Below are positions 35,313 to 42,891 of a DNA stretch of 64,000 nucleotides, one piece after another. The DNA comes from Rossellomorea marisflavi (lineage in GTDB: Bacteria > Bacillota > Bacilli > Bacillales > Bacillaceae_B): the NCBI RefSeq assembly GCF_009806575.1, contig NZ_CP047095.1, positions 4,282,001-4,346,000 of the forward strand. Direction: 5' to 3'. A program made the position numbers and the translations under genes. Under the pieces are notes generated by a model, which was not told where the DNA came from, did no database searches, and saw nothing but the letters and a program-made list of their open reading frames with translations. Position 1 is the stretch's first letter. The number at the start of each line of letters is the position of its first letter.

Positions 35313-35341
35313 AGTCTACAACTAAACCAGGAAACTGTCAA
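35313..35341 (-). promoter_or_regulatory. promoter of the lysine riboswitch operon
   Basis: On the minus strand TTGACA (35336-35341), 17 bases, TAGACT (35313-35318). The start would lie near 35305, about 30 bases before the aptamer. Confidence 0.75.
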
Positions 35342-35466
35342 TCCATTGAACTAGTTATTTTCCCGATTTCCAAAGATTACACCCGTTACCAAATCGACAT
35401 CCACTCAGAAAGTCCCAGGTTTGATATACTATACTCAGACCATTTTTCAGTAAGGAGAGTGCCGGA

Positions 35467-36597
35467 TTGGAGATCTATGTCGATTCCACCATCATTACAG
35501 CCCTGCTGTTCATCGGCTTCTTATTCACCCTAATCATGATCGGATCTTACGGATTTACCCACAAGCGGGATATGACCCTGAATATGTTCTTCCTGGCCAA
35601 ATGTTGCCAGATCCTGGCGGTATCCTTAATGGTGTTCCGGGGCGATATTTCCGATGTGCTATCGATATGGTTGGCCAACATCGTTCTTTATACGGGGACA
35701 TCTTTGGAAGTTGCAGCGCTAGTGAATCTTCAGGGCTATTTACGTCCTAAGATGAGGCTCATCTATATATATGTGACGATCGTCGGGATTATGGGCTTTT
35801 CCATCTTATTTATCTTTTACAATACAGAGTCTGTCCGCATCGCCTACTATTCGTTCCTGACGGCCATCCTCCTTTCACCGGTTTGTCTGGTCGGTTTCAG
35901 GAGTTCATCCCTTCTGATGAAGGTTGTGAGCCTGCTTTATGGAGTTGGCGTCATCTTCTCCATCGTCCGGGGATTCAGTTCATTTTTCATCCCAATCCAA
36001 TCCTTTACCCTTTATAATCCCGGGGTCCTTCAATTGATTGTCCTGCTTTCTTTTTATGTTTTATCGAATTTGATGAATCTTGCCTTCCTTCTTCTGATGA
36101 AGGAAAAGGTCGACCAGGAACTCGTCATCTTGGCAAACCAGGATGATCTGACAGGAGTACTGAATAGACGGGCATTCACCAGAAGCGCAGAAGATCTTGT
36201 TCGTCACAACAAAAAAGGGTTGCAACACTCGTTCCTTCTCTTTGATGTCGATCATTTTAAACAGATCAACGATACATATGGTCACTTGGCAGGGGATCAA
36301 GTCCTTCAAGATATGACCACAACGATACAGGGTCAATTAACGGATAAGGACCTGTTTGGACGATATGGTGGAGATGAATTCGCCATCTTGCTTGTTGATA
36401 AAGGGATAGAGGCCTCAAATCGTTTTACTGAACAATTGATTTCTTCTCTCCACTCAACCAAGAGCATCGTCCCATATCAAGTCAGTATAGGCATCACCAC
36501 CTTCGAGACCTCAACCTTGGAAGAGCTTTATGCCTGTTGTGATGAAGCCTTGTATGAAGCAAAAAAAGCGGGCCGTAATCAATTCAAGAGATGGTGA
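35467..36597 (+). CDS. membrane-bound diguanylate cyclase
   Basis: A 376-residue protein with about seven N-terminal helices (residues 8-205) serving as a membrane sensor. A complete GGDEF domain follows (about 218-376): DDLTGVLNRRAF, FDVDHFKQINDTYGHLAGDQVL, and the intact catalytic loop FGRYGGDEFAILL. It should make cyclic di-GMP from two GTP. I see no inhibitory RxxD exactly five residues before the GGDEF loop. The TTG start has AAGGAGAG 7 bases upstream. It stands alone before the sugar-acid regulator and has no EAL partner in the window. Confidence 0.9.
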   Translation: MEIYVDSTIITALLFIGFLFTLIMIGSYGFTHKRDMTLNMFFLAKCCQILAVSLMVFRGDISDVLSIWLANIVLYTGTSLEVAALVNLQGYLRPKMRLIYIYVTIVGIMGFSILFIFYNTESVRIAYYSFLTAILLSPVCLVGFRSSSLLMKVVSLLYGVGVIFSIVRGFSSFFIPIQSFTLYNPGVLQLIVLLSFYVLSNLMNLAFLLLMKEKVDQELVILANQDDLTGVLNRRAFTRSAEDLVRHNKKGLQHSFLLFDVDHFKQINDTYGHLAGDQVLQDMTTTIQGQLTDKDLFGRYGGDEFAILLVDKGIEASNRFTEQLISSLHSTKSIVPYQVSIGITTFETSTLEELYACCDEALYEAKKAGRNQFKRW

Positions 36598-36614
36598 CGG
36601 GCGGATACCTCCTC

Positions 36615-36643
36615 GTGACATCAGTCCCCAGGTGTGACATAAT
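36615..36643 (+). promoter_or_regulatory. promoter of the PrpR_N-type regulator gene
   Basis: GTGACA (36615-36620), 17 bases, CATAAT (36638-36643). It is a reasonable sigma-A promoter just before the regulator, after the cyclase stop. Confidence 0.55.
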
Positions 36644-36681
36644 AGTGTTTAAATATGCAACAGATTAGGAGTATGTCGGAC

Positions 36682-38358
36682 ATGAAAGCTCTCTTAATAG
36701 CACCTTATAGCGGAATGGCTGAAGTCAGCAAGCAGCTTGACCTCCCTCCAGACGTGAAGATGGACGTCACTGTCGCCAACCTCGAGGAGGGAGCTGACTT
36801 TGCACGTCAAACGATGCTGGAGGAGTACGATATCATCATCAGCCGCGGGGGTACGGCACTTGCAATCGAACAGGTTGCTTCCCTACCGGTGATCCATATT
36901 CAAATATCAGGCTACGATATGCTACGCGTCTTTACGCTGATTAAAAACATCGGAAAGAAAGTCGCGCTAGTCGGATTTGCGTCTGTTACACAAGGGGCCG
37001 CAACTCTTTGCAATATCCTTGAATACGACATTGAAGTAAAGACCATTGCCAACAGGACGGAAGTGAAGCCACTCCTCGAATCCCTCAAGGAAGCCGGTTA
37101 TGAATCCATCATAGGGGATGTGGTAACCGTGCAAGCAGCCGAATCCATGGGCCTTCATGGAGTGCTTATCACTTCAGGAAAAGAGGCATTGATCCAAGCA
37201 GTTGAGGAAGGAAGACGTACTTTCCAGCTTTCCAAAAAGGTAAGGCATAATTACGATATCTTCCATCAGCTTTTTCATGAATTCCCTTACCCAACTGCCG
37301 TAATCGGAAAAGACCTCCTGATTCATGAGCGAAATGCGGCTTACCGTGCGTATCTTGATGACAATGCCTTAACCCAATCAACCATTAAACTCCCACTGGA
37401 AGATGTGTTGAGTACAGGAAAGAACCAGTGGTTGAAACTTGAACACGGGAACCATTTTTTAGTGGTTCAACTTTTCAAACTCACGGATACGAAAGCCGGA
37501 ATGATGTGCTTTGTCAGAGGAAACCCATCCGACAGGAAGCCGATATCGATCGATATTGGACCGAATGCCTCTCCAATAATAGGAGAAAGCCTCTATTCAC
37601 GGGATCTGGCTAGACAATTGAAACGACTGAGCTCAATGCCACTCTCCATCATCGGTGATAAAGGAACAGGCAAATCGACGGTGGCAGAAAACATTCACCA
37701 CCAACGATTTGGGCACGCCGCTCCTCTAATCAGCATCGACGCCGCTTTGCTCGATGAACATGCTTTGAGCGAATTGAAACAAATCCTTTTGCCTATCCAG
37801 GCAGGGAGCATTGTGGTTCTAAACCAGGATAAAAGCCAGCACGTGGAAGAATTCACGAGTTTGTTGACATCCTATTCTCATCGTGTGCAGGTCATATTTA
37901 TCCAGGAAGATGCCGGGCAGGATGTAACGATCGAAACGCAAAGTATCCACTTAGCCCCATTATCAAGACGAAAAGAGGACATTCCGGTCTTCGCCCATTA
38001 TTTCTTAACGGCCTTACATGCTCAAAACGGAAGTGAAACCGTAGGGATAAAGCCTGAAGCCATGACCTTGTTGAAGGAATATGGTTGGCCCGGGAATCTC
38101 CATGAACTGAAGCAAGCAATCCATGAATTGGCACAGAAAGCCGACGGATATTATATAGAAAAAGCACAAACAGAAATGTTGCTATCATGCAAAAAAGCAT
38201 CGATTCATTCCACATCAGTCGACGGGACACTCAGACAAATCGAAAAAAGGATTATAGAAACGGTTTTAGCTGAGGAAAACGGGAATCAATCCCGCGCTTC
38301 GAAGCGTCTGGGTATTAATCGATCTACATTGTGGAGAAAACTGAATGAAGAGAATTGA
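36682..38358 (+). CDS. PrpR_N/AAA+/Fis regulator with a degenerate ATPase domain
   Basis: A 558-residue regulator. The PrpR_N sensor covers about 1-180 (IISRGGTALAIEQVASLPVIHIQISGYDMLR). A PAS-like region follows at about 190-290. The AAA+ domain at about 305-470 keeps Walker A GDKGTGKST, but the sigma-54 contact loop GAFTGA is absent. Walker B is GSIVVLNQDK instead of GTLFLDE, and the arginine-finger segment is not recognisable. A C-terminal Fis-type HTH ends RASKRLGINRSTLWRKL. It probably cannot remodel sigma-54 polymerase and should act at sigma-A promoters, like TyrR. It precedes permease, DtnK and PdxA2 genes and likely controls them. ATG 36682 follows AGGAG by 10 bases. Confidence 0.85.
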   Translation: MKALLIAPYSGMAEVSKQLDLPPDVKMDVTVANLEEGADFARQTMLEEYDIIISRGGTALAIEQVASLPVIHIQISGYDMLRVFTLIKNIGKKVALVGFASVTQGAATLCNILEYDIEVKTIANRTEVKPLLESLKEAGYESIIGDVVTVQAAESMGLHGVLITSGKEALIQAVEEGRRTFQLSKKVRHNYDIFHQLFHEFPYPTAVIGKDLLIHERNAAYRAYLDDNALTQSTIKLPLEDVLSTGKNQWLKLEHGNHFLVVQLFKLTDTKAGMMCFVRGNPSDRKPISIDIGPNASPIIGESLYSRDLARQLKRLSSMPLSIIGDKGTGKSTVAENIHHQRFGHAAPLISIDAALLDEHALSELKQILLPIQAGSIVVLNQDKSQHVEEFTSLLTSYSHRVQVIFIQEDAGQDVTIETQSIHLAPLSRRKEDIPVFAHYFLTALHAQNGSETVGIKPEAMTLLKEYGWPGNLHELKQAIHELAQKADGYYIEKAQTEMLLSCKKASIHSTSVDGTLRQIEKRIIETVLAEENGNQSRASKRLGINRSTLWRKLNEEN

Positions 38359-38383
38359 AGAGCCATCGGGGCTCTTCTTTTTT
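38357..38383 (+). terminator. terminator after the regulator gene
   Basis: GAAGAGCC and GGCTCTTC form the stem, followed by six T residues. It separates the regulator from the permease operon. Confidence 0.85.
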
Positions 38384-38390
38384 GTTTCAC

Positions 38391-38483
38391 TTTGCAACAA
38401 TAATGATTAAATAAAAATAAATATATTATTAGTGTTGCAAAATTAGATACAAAGTTCTATTATGTAAATTGTAAGCGGTTTAT
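38391..38483 (+). promoter_or_regulatory. dyad operator, sigma-A promoter and cre-like site of the sugar-acid operon
   Basis: Arms TTTGCAACA.TAAT.AT occur inverted at 38391-38406 and 38426-38441 (14 of 16 positions match). The right arm supplies the -35 TTGCAA (38435-38440), and TATTAT (38458-38463) follows after 17 bases. TGTAAGCGGTTTAT (38470-38483) matches cre except at its last two positions. No sigma-54 -24/-12 promoter was found here. Confidence 0.7.
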
Positions 38484-38523
38484 CGAGAGATTATTCACGA
38501 CATACACATAAGGGGATGTTAAA

Positions 38524-39522
38524 ATGAAGATCAAATCAACCTTAAACCGAATCCCAGGTGGGTTGATGGTTGTACCTTTGTTGCTTTCTGCAACAATCAA
38601 CACCATCGCTCCAGATCTGCTGAGGATCGGGAACTTCACACAAGCATTGTTCGTAGACGGTGCCGGTACGCTTATCGCTTTATTTCTATTATGTACCGGC
38701 GCACAGATCAACGTCAGGAATGTAGGGGTCAGTCTTGGAAAAGGAGCAGTGCTGTTATCCGTAAAATGGCTAGTAGGGGCGGCAGTTGGATTGCTAGCCT
38801 ATATGTTTGCTGGTGAGAATGGACTTTGGCTGGGGTTGGCACCTATTGCCGTCATTGCCTCCATGACGAATAGTAACGGTGGACTTTATATGGCGCTTGT
38901 TGGCCAATACGGAGATAAGACGGACAGGGCGGCATACTCATTGCTTGCGTTGAATGACGGACCCTTCCTTACAATGGTAGCGCTCTCTATCTTCGGAGCC
39001 ATGGGCTTTGTGGACGGATTATTCTCTGTCACTGCATTCATTTCGGTCCTGCTTCCCATCATCATCGGAATGATCTTGGGTAATCTCGATGGAGAAATGA
39101 GAGATTTCCTTAATACCGGTAGCTCTATGCTGATTCCGTTCTTCGCCTTTGCATTAGGGATGGGAATCAACTTCAAGGCTATTGTCGAAGGCGGATTATC
39201 AGGGGTTGCACTCGGGCTCATGACGGTATTCATAACAGGGACTGCAGGGTACTTGGTGTTCAAAGCACTGAAATGGAATCCGATTGCAGGAGCTGCTGAA
39301 GGGTCTACTGCGGGTAACGCCGTTGCAACGCCGGCGGCAATAGCAGCCGCCAGTGCAGGATTTGCAGCCAATGTGGAAATCGCGACCGTGCAAGTTGCAG
39401 CTTCCGTCGTGACGACAGCTGTCCTCCTGCCACTTTATATAGCGTTCCTAGTGAAACGCCTGGAGAAAAAAGGGGTACGGTTACCGGAGGACTACTCAAC
39501 AGATGAAAAAGCAGCATCGTAG
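38524..39522 (+). CDS. KdgT-family sugar-acid permease
   Basis: A 332-residue membrane protein with ten or so helices. It resembles 2-keto-3-deoxygluconate permeases (RIPGGLMVVPLLLSATINTIAP, TNSNGGLYMALVGQYG, PFFAFALGMGINFKAIV, EGSTAGNAVATPAAIAA). Next to dtnK and pdxA2 it more probably imports a four-carbon acid such as D-threonate or D-erythronate than ketodeoxygluconate; that is inference from context. AAGGGG lies 8 bases before the ATG. It is the first gene of the operon, behind the dyad operator. Confidence 0.85.
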   Translation: MKIKSTLNRIPGGLMVVPLLLSATINTIAPDLLRIGNFTQALFVDGAGTLIALFLLCTGAQINVRNVGVSLGKGAVLLSVKWLVGAAVGLLAYMFAGENGLWLGLAPIAVIASMTNSNGGLYMALVGQYGDKTDRAAYSLLALNDGPFLTMVALSIFGAMGFVDGLFSVTAFISVLLPIIIGMILGNLDGEMRDFLNTGSSMLIPFFAFALGMGINFKAIVEGGLSGVALGLMTVFITGTAGYLVFKALKWNPIAGAAEGSTAGNAVATPAAIAAASAGFAANVEIATVQVAASVVTTAVLLPLYIAFLVKRLEKKGVRLPEDYSTDEKAAS

Positions 39523-39551
39523 AAAATGAGATTCAAATGAGGGATTACACT

Positions 39552-40850
39552 ATGGAAAAATGGATCGCAATCGTAGCAGATGATCTGACGGGGGCAAACG
39601 ACAGCGGGGTTCAGTTGACGGAAAAAGGGGTACCTACCTCCGTCCTGTTTGACCTTCCGGATCATTCTCAAACGCTTGACCAAGGTATTGTCATTGACAC
39701 GAACGGACGCGCACTTCTTAGAGAAGAAGCCTATAAAAAAACAAAAGAGGCAGCGCAGTTTATTAAAGAAGCAGGTTATCGGACGATCTATAAAAAAATG
39801 GATTCTACTTTACGCGGACATATCGGCACCGAATTAAAGGCCATGAAAGACGTCTTTCAACCGGAATTCGTATTCATATCCCCGGCTTTCCCGGCCCTTC
39901 ACCGTACAACAAAGGATGGAATCCATTACATCAAAGATCAGCGAGTATCAGACACTGAAATCTCACGGGACCCTAAGCATCCCGTGAAAGAATCTTCCAT
40001 TCCGACATTGATTGAAAACGAGATTGGAGAAAAAGTCGGCCTACTAAAGAAAACAGCGCTAATAAATAGAGAAACGTTTGAACAAATCGTCAGGTCCTTT
40101 CAATCTCAAGGGATATGCTACTTGGTTTGTGATGCGGAAACGGAAGAAGACCTCAAACTGTTCTCCAAATGGATGCTGCAGCTATCATCAAAGGTGATCT
40201 GGGCAGGTTCAGCAGGACTGGCAGAGGTATTACCAGACGTACTTCAATTACATTCTATACCGGCAGAACGGACGATCACTCCTTCTGAACAAGTGGTCAT
40301 CGTATGCGGAAGCCTATCGCTCACCACGCAAAAACAGGTGCGGACAGCTGCTGCCAAAGATGATGTGATCGGGGTAGAAGTAGATACACTGAAAATCTTC
40401 TCACCTCTTTGGGTGGAGGCTCAACAAGTCTATCTCTATCAGTGCAAGTCGGCCATTGAAGAGGGTAAGCACGTTGCAATCTTTGTGCCTTCGAACGTTG
40501 AAATCAGGGAGAAGGTTAAGCAGGCTGGAGAGTCCCTCGGATTTTCGTCCTATCAAATAGGAGAAGAAATCTCCACCGCACTGGCCGAAATCGTCCGGGC
40601 CCTTGCAAACGCCTATCACCACCTAAACAGCTTTGTGTTAACTGGAGGGGATACGGCGAAAGAAACTGCTAAACAATTGGGCGGCAATGGAATAAGGCTG
40701 ATCAAGCAGCTTGAACCCGGAATCCCGGTGGGTCAGTTAATCGGGGCGTCTAGGCCCTTGACTGTCGTAACAAAAGCAGGGGCATTCGGAGATGATGATT
40801 CAATCTACCGAGCTGCCTGTGAATTGAAGGGAGATATCGTATATGAGTAA
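39552..40850 (+). CDS. dtnK: four-carbon acid sugar kinase (D-threonate kinase type)
   Basis: A 432-residue DUF1537 kinase. The N-terminal half has VADDLTGANDSG and KKMDSTLRGHIGTEL. The C-terminal nucleotide-binding half has SGALSLTT-like and LTGGDTAKETAKQLG segments. DtnK-type enzymes phosphorylate D-threonate or D-erythronate at the 4-OH. ATG 39552 has GAGGG 8 bases upstream; the frame from 39537 lacks one. Its stop overlaps the start of the dehydrogenase gene, so both act in sequence. The exact sugar acid cannot be told from sequence alone. Confidence 0.88.
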   Translation: MEKWIAIVADDLTGANDSGVQLTEKGVPTSVLFDLPDHSQTLDQGIVIDTNGRALLREEAYKKTKEAAQFIKEAGYRTIYKKMDSTLRGHIGTELKAMKDVFQPEFVFISPAFPALHRTTKDGIHYIKDQRVSDTEISRDPKHPVKESSIPTLIENEIGEKVGLLKKTALINRETFEQIVRSFQSQGICYLVCDAETEEDLKLFSKWMLQLSSKVIWAGSAGLAEVLPDVLQLHSIPAERTITPSEQVVIVCGSLSLTTQKQVRTAAAKDDVIGVEVDTLKIFSPLWVEAQQVYLYQCKSAIEEGKHVAIFVPSNVEIREKVKQAGESLGFSSYQIGEEISTALAEIVRALANAYHHLNSFVLTGGDTAKETAKQLGGNGIRLIKQLEPGIPVGQLIGASRPLTVVTKAGAFGDDDSIYRAACELKGDIVYE

Positions 40851-41838
40851 GAAACCAATCGTCGGCATCACAATGGGGGATGGGGCTGGTGTGGGCCCGG
40901 AAATCATCATTAAGAGCCTCCAGCACCAACATCTATATGAACAGGCTCACCCCATCGTCATCGGGGATGCTTCAAGACTGGATAAAGCGAATGAAATCCT
41001 TGGCAATAAAGTAAAAATCGTACGCTTGGAGGATACAGACGCATTCGATACAACCGAGCACGGAACCGTTCATTGCCTGGATCTGCACCTGCTGCCTGAG
41101 GACCTTCCATTCGGAAAAGTGTCGGCTGAAGCCGGAAACGCAGCTTTTCATTATCTTAAGAAAGCAATCGAATTAGCCAATCAGCAGAAAATCAGTGCGA
41201 TCTGCACGGCACCATTAAATAAAGAAGCTCTCCATAAAGGAGGGCATCAGTATCCTGGCCATACAGAGATTCTGGCAGAGTTGACAGGTACAGCCGATTT
41301 CTCCATGATGCTATCGTCACCTAAATTGAAAGTGATCCATGTGACCACTCATGTCGGCCTGTTGGATGCAATCAATATGATCGAACCGGATCGGGTACTG
41401 AGGGTTATCAAACTGGCGCACGACACCCTTTCCAAATCAGGAGTGGCAGCTCCGAAGATCGGTGTGTGCGGAATCAACCCTCATGCTGGCGAAAATGGAC
41501 TATTCGGTTATGGAGAAGAAGAAGAGAAAATCATTCCCGCAATCGAACGTGCCCAAGGAGACGGGATTAACGTAGAAGGCCCTCTCCCAGCGGACACACT
41601 TTTCTTCCGTGCCCAAAGGGGCGACTTCGACATCGTCGTCGCCATGTATCATGACCAGGGCCACGGACCGATCAAAGTTCTCGGATTAGAATCAGGTGTC
41701 AACATCACCGTCGGACTCCCGATCATCCGGACAAGCGTTGATCACGGAACGGCGTTTGATATTGCCGGCAAAGGAATCGCCGACGAAGGCAGCATGCTGG
41801 AAGCCCTTCATCAGGCAATTGAACTTGCACCTAAGTAA
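40843..41838 (+). CDS. pdxA2: 4-phospho-D-threonate 3-dehydrogenase, PdxA2 type
   Basis: A 331-residue PdxA-fold enzyme with GITMGDGAGVGPEII at the N-terminus. The divalent-metal His ligands lie in HVTTHVGLLDA, in GINPHAGENGLFG and in MYHDQGHGPIKVLG. In PdxA2 pathways NAD-dependent oxidation and decarboxylation of 4-phospho-threonate gives dihydroxyacetone phosphate. Linkage to DtnK, with an 8-base overlap, separates it from true pyridoxine-biosynthetic PdxA. It is the last gene of the operon, closed by a terminator. Confidence 0.9.
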   Translation: MSKKPIVGITMGDGAGVGPEIIIKSLQHQHLYEQAHPIVIGDASRLDKANEILGNKVKIVRLEDTDAFDTTEHGTVHCLDLHLLPEDLPFGKVSAEAGNAAFHYLKKAIELANQQKISAICTAPLNKEALHKGGHQYPGHTEILAELTGTADFSMMLSSPKLKVIHVTTHVGLLDAINMIEPDRVLRVIKLAHDTLSKSGVAAPKIGVCGINPHAGENGLFGYGEEEEKIIPAIERAQGDGINVEGPLPADTLFFRAQRGDFDIVVAMYHDQGHGPIKVLGLESGVNITVGLPIIRTSVDHGTAFDIAGKGIADEGSMLEALHQAIELAPK

Positions 41839-41847
41839 ACACCATTG

Positions 41848-41880
41848 TTGGACCTCGACATTCTCGAGGTCCATTTTATT
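41848..41880 (+). terminator. terminator of the sugar-acid operon
   Basis: GGACCTCGA and TCGAGGTCC form a perfect stem around five bases, followed by ATTTTATTT. Confidence 0.8.
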
Positions 41881-41957
41881 TACAGAGCAGACAGTTTATT
41901 CGCTTCATCACCTGAAGTTCGATACAATAAAAAAATCTGAACCAAAGGAGTGGTACC

Positions 41958-42674
41958 ATGCAATCGATTAAAGGAAAAGTAGCGTTGATCACAGGAGCAG
42001 GTCGCGGTATCGGCCGCGCGACGGCGGAAGCCTTCGCCAAAGAAGGGGTCCACGTAGGACTTGTGGGACGCACTATTGAGAACCTCGAGAAAGCAGCAGA
42101 CGAATTGAAGCAGTATGATGTCAATGTGTCCTTTGCGGCTGCTGACGTAGCAGATCTAGATGGCATCACAAAAGCAGTGGAATCGATCCGAGCTGAACTC
42201 GGTCCCATTGATATCCTCGTAAACAATGCAGGAATCTCTAAATTCGGCGGCTTCATGGAGCTCACACCGGATGAATGGACGAACATCATCGATGTCAACG
42301 TCAAAGGCGTATACTATACGACACGCGCCGTGCTTCCGGAAATGATCGAGCGCAACACCGGAGATATTATCAATATCTCCTCTACAGCAGGTCAAAAAGG
42401 GGCACCGGTCACAAGCGCATACTCTGCTTCCAAAGCGGCCGTCATCGGGTTGAGCGAATCCCTCATGATGGAAGTACGCAAAAAGAATATCCGCGTGACG
42501 ACCCTGACACCTAGCACCGTGGCGACCGATATGGCCGTGGACTTGAAGCTGACTGACGGAAACCCGGATAAGGTCATGCAGGCAGAAGACATGGCGGACC
42601 TCATGGTGGCACAGCTCAAACTCCACCCCCGCGTGGTACTGAAGCATGCCGGACTGTGGTCGAATAATCCATAA
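41958..42674 (+). CDS. short-chain dehydrogenase, FabG-like
   Basis: A 238-residue SDR. The cofactor motif TGAGRGIG lies near residue 13, NNAG near 89, and the catalytic set Ser (INISS), Tyr and Lys (YSASK) near 138-156. An Arg after the first beta-alpha unit (VGRT) suggests NADPH preference. Annotated relatives are 3-ketoacyl-ACP reductases, but family members reduce many substrates. AAAGGAG precedes the ATG. It is a single gene with its own terminator, so the context gives no substrate. Confidence 0.85.
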   Translation: MQSIKGKVALITGAGRGIGRATAEAFAKEGVHVGLVGRTIENLEKAADELKQYDVNVSFAAADVADLDGITKAVESIRAELGPIDILVNNAGISKFGGFMELTPDEWTNIIDVNVKGVYYTTRAVLPEMIERNTGDIINISSTAGQKGAPVTSAYSASKAAVIGLSESLMMEVRKKNIRVTTLTPSTVATDMAVDLKLTDGNPDKVMQAEDMADLMVAQLKLHPRVVLKHAGLWSNNP

Positions 42675-42693
42675 TCGCATTCCCATAGACAAG

Positions 42694-42727
42694 CAGGACC
42701 CGCCGAGCAAAATGGCGGGTCCTTTTT
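42694..42727 (+). terminator. terminator after the SDR gene
   Basis: AGGACCCGCC and GGCGGGTCCT form a 10-bp stem with five T residues. Confidence 0.9.
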
Positions 42728-42806
42728 CTATATAACTCCTCAACAACCTTCGATCACCCAACGCTTCCAATAAGAGGATCACCCGTCACAGAAATGTCCC
42801 ACATCC

Positions 42807-42844
42807 TTTACAATTGCACAAAAACCCTTAAAACCCCCTCAACA
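42807..42844 (+). promoter_or_regulatory. Pho-box-like repeats before the PhoX-type gene
   Basis: TTTACA (42807), TTAAAA (42828) and TCAACA (42839) recur with 11- and 21-base steps, close to the TTHAYA repeats that PhoP binds in Bacillus. The fourth expected repeat (CACAAA near 42817) is weak. The site is therefore less certain than the one before the PhoA-type gene. Confidence 0.45.
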
Positions 42845-42891
42845 TTCCGGTGGTTAAATGAAGCTAAGCTTACATTGGGAGGTAGTCAACC

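Noticed and set aside
38384..38523. Sigma-54 promoter for the sugar-acid operon
   Set aside because: TTGCA occurs but no GG element lies 12 bases upstream; a good sigma-A promoter is present instead.
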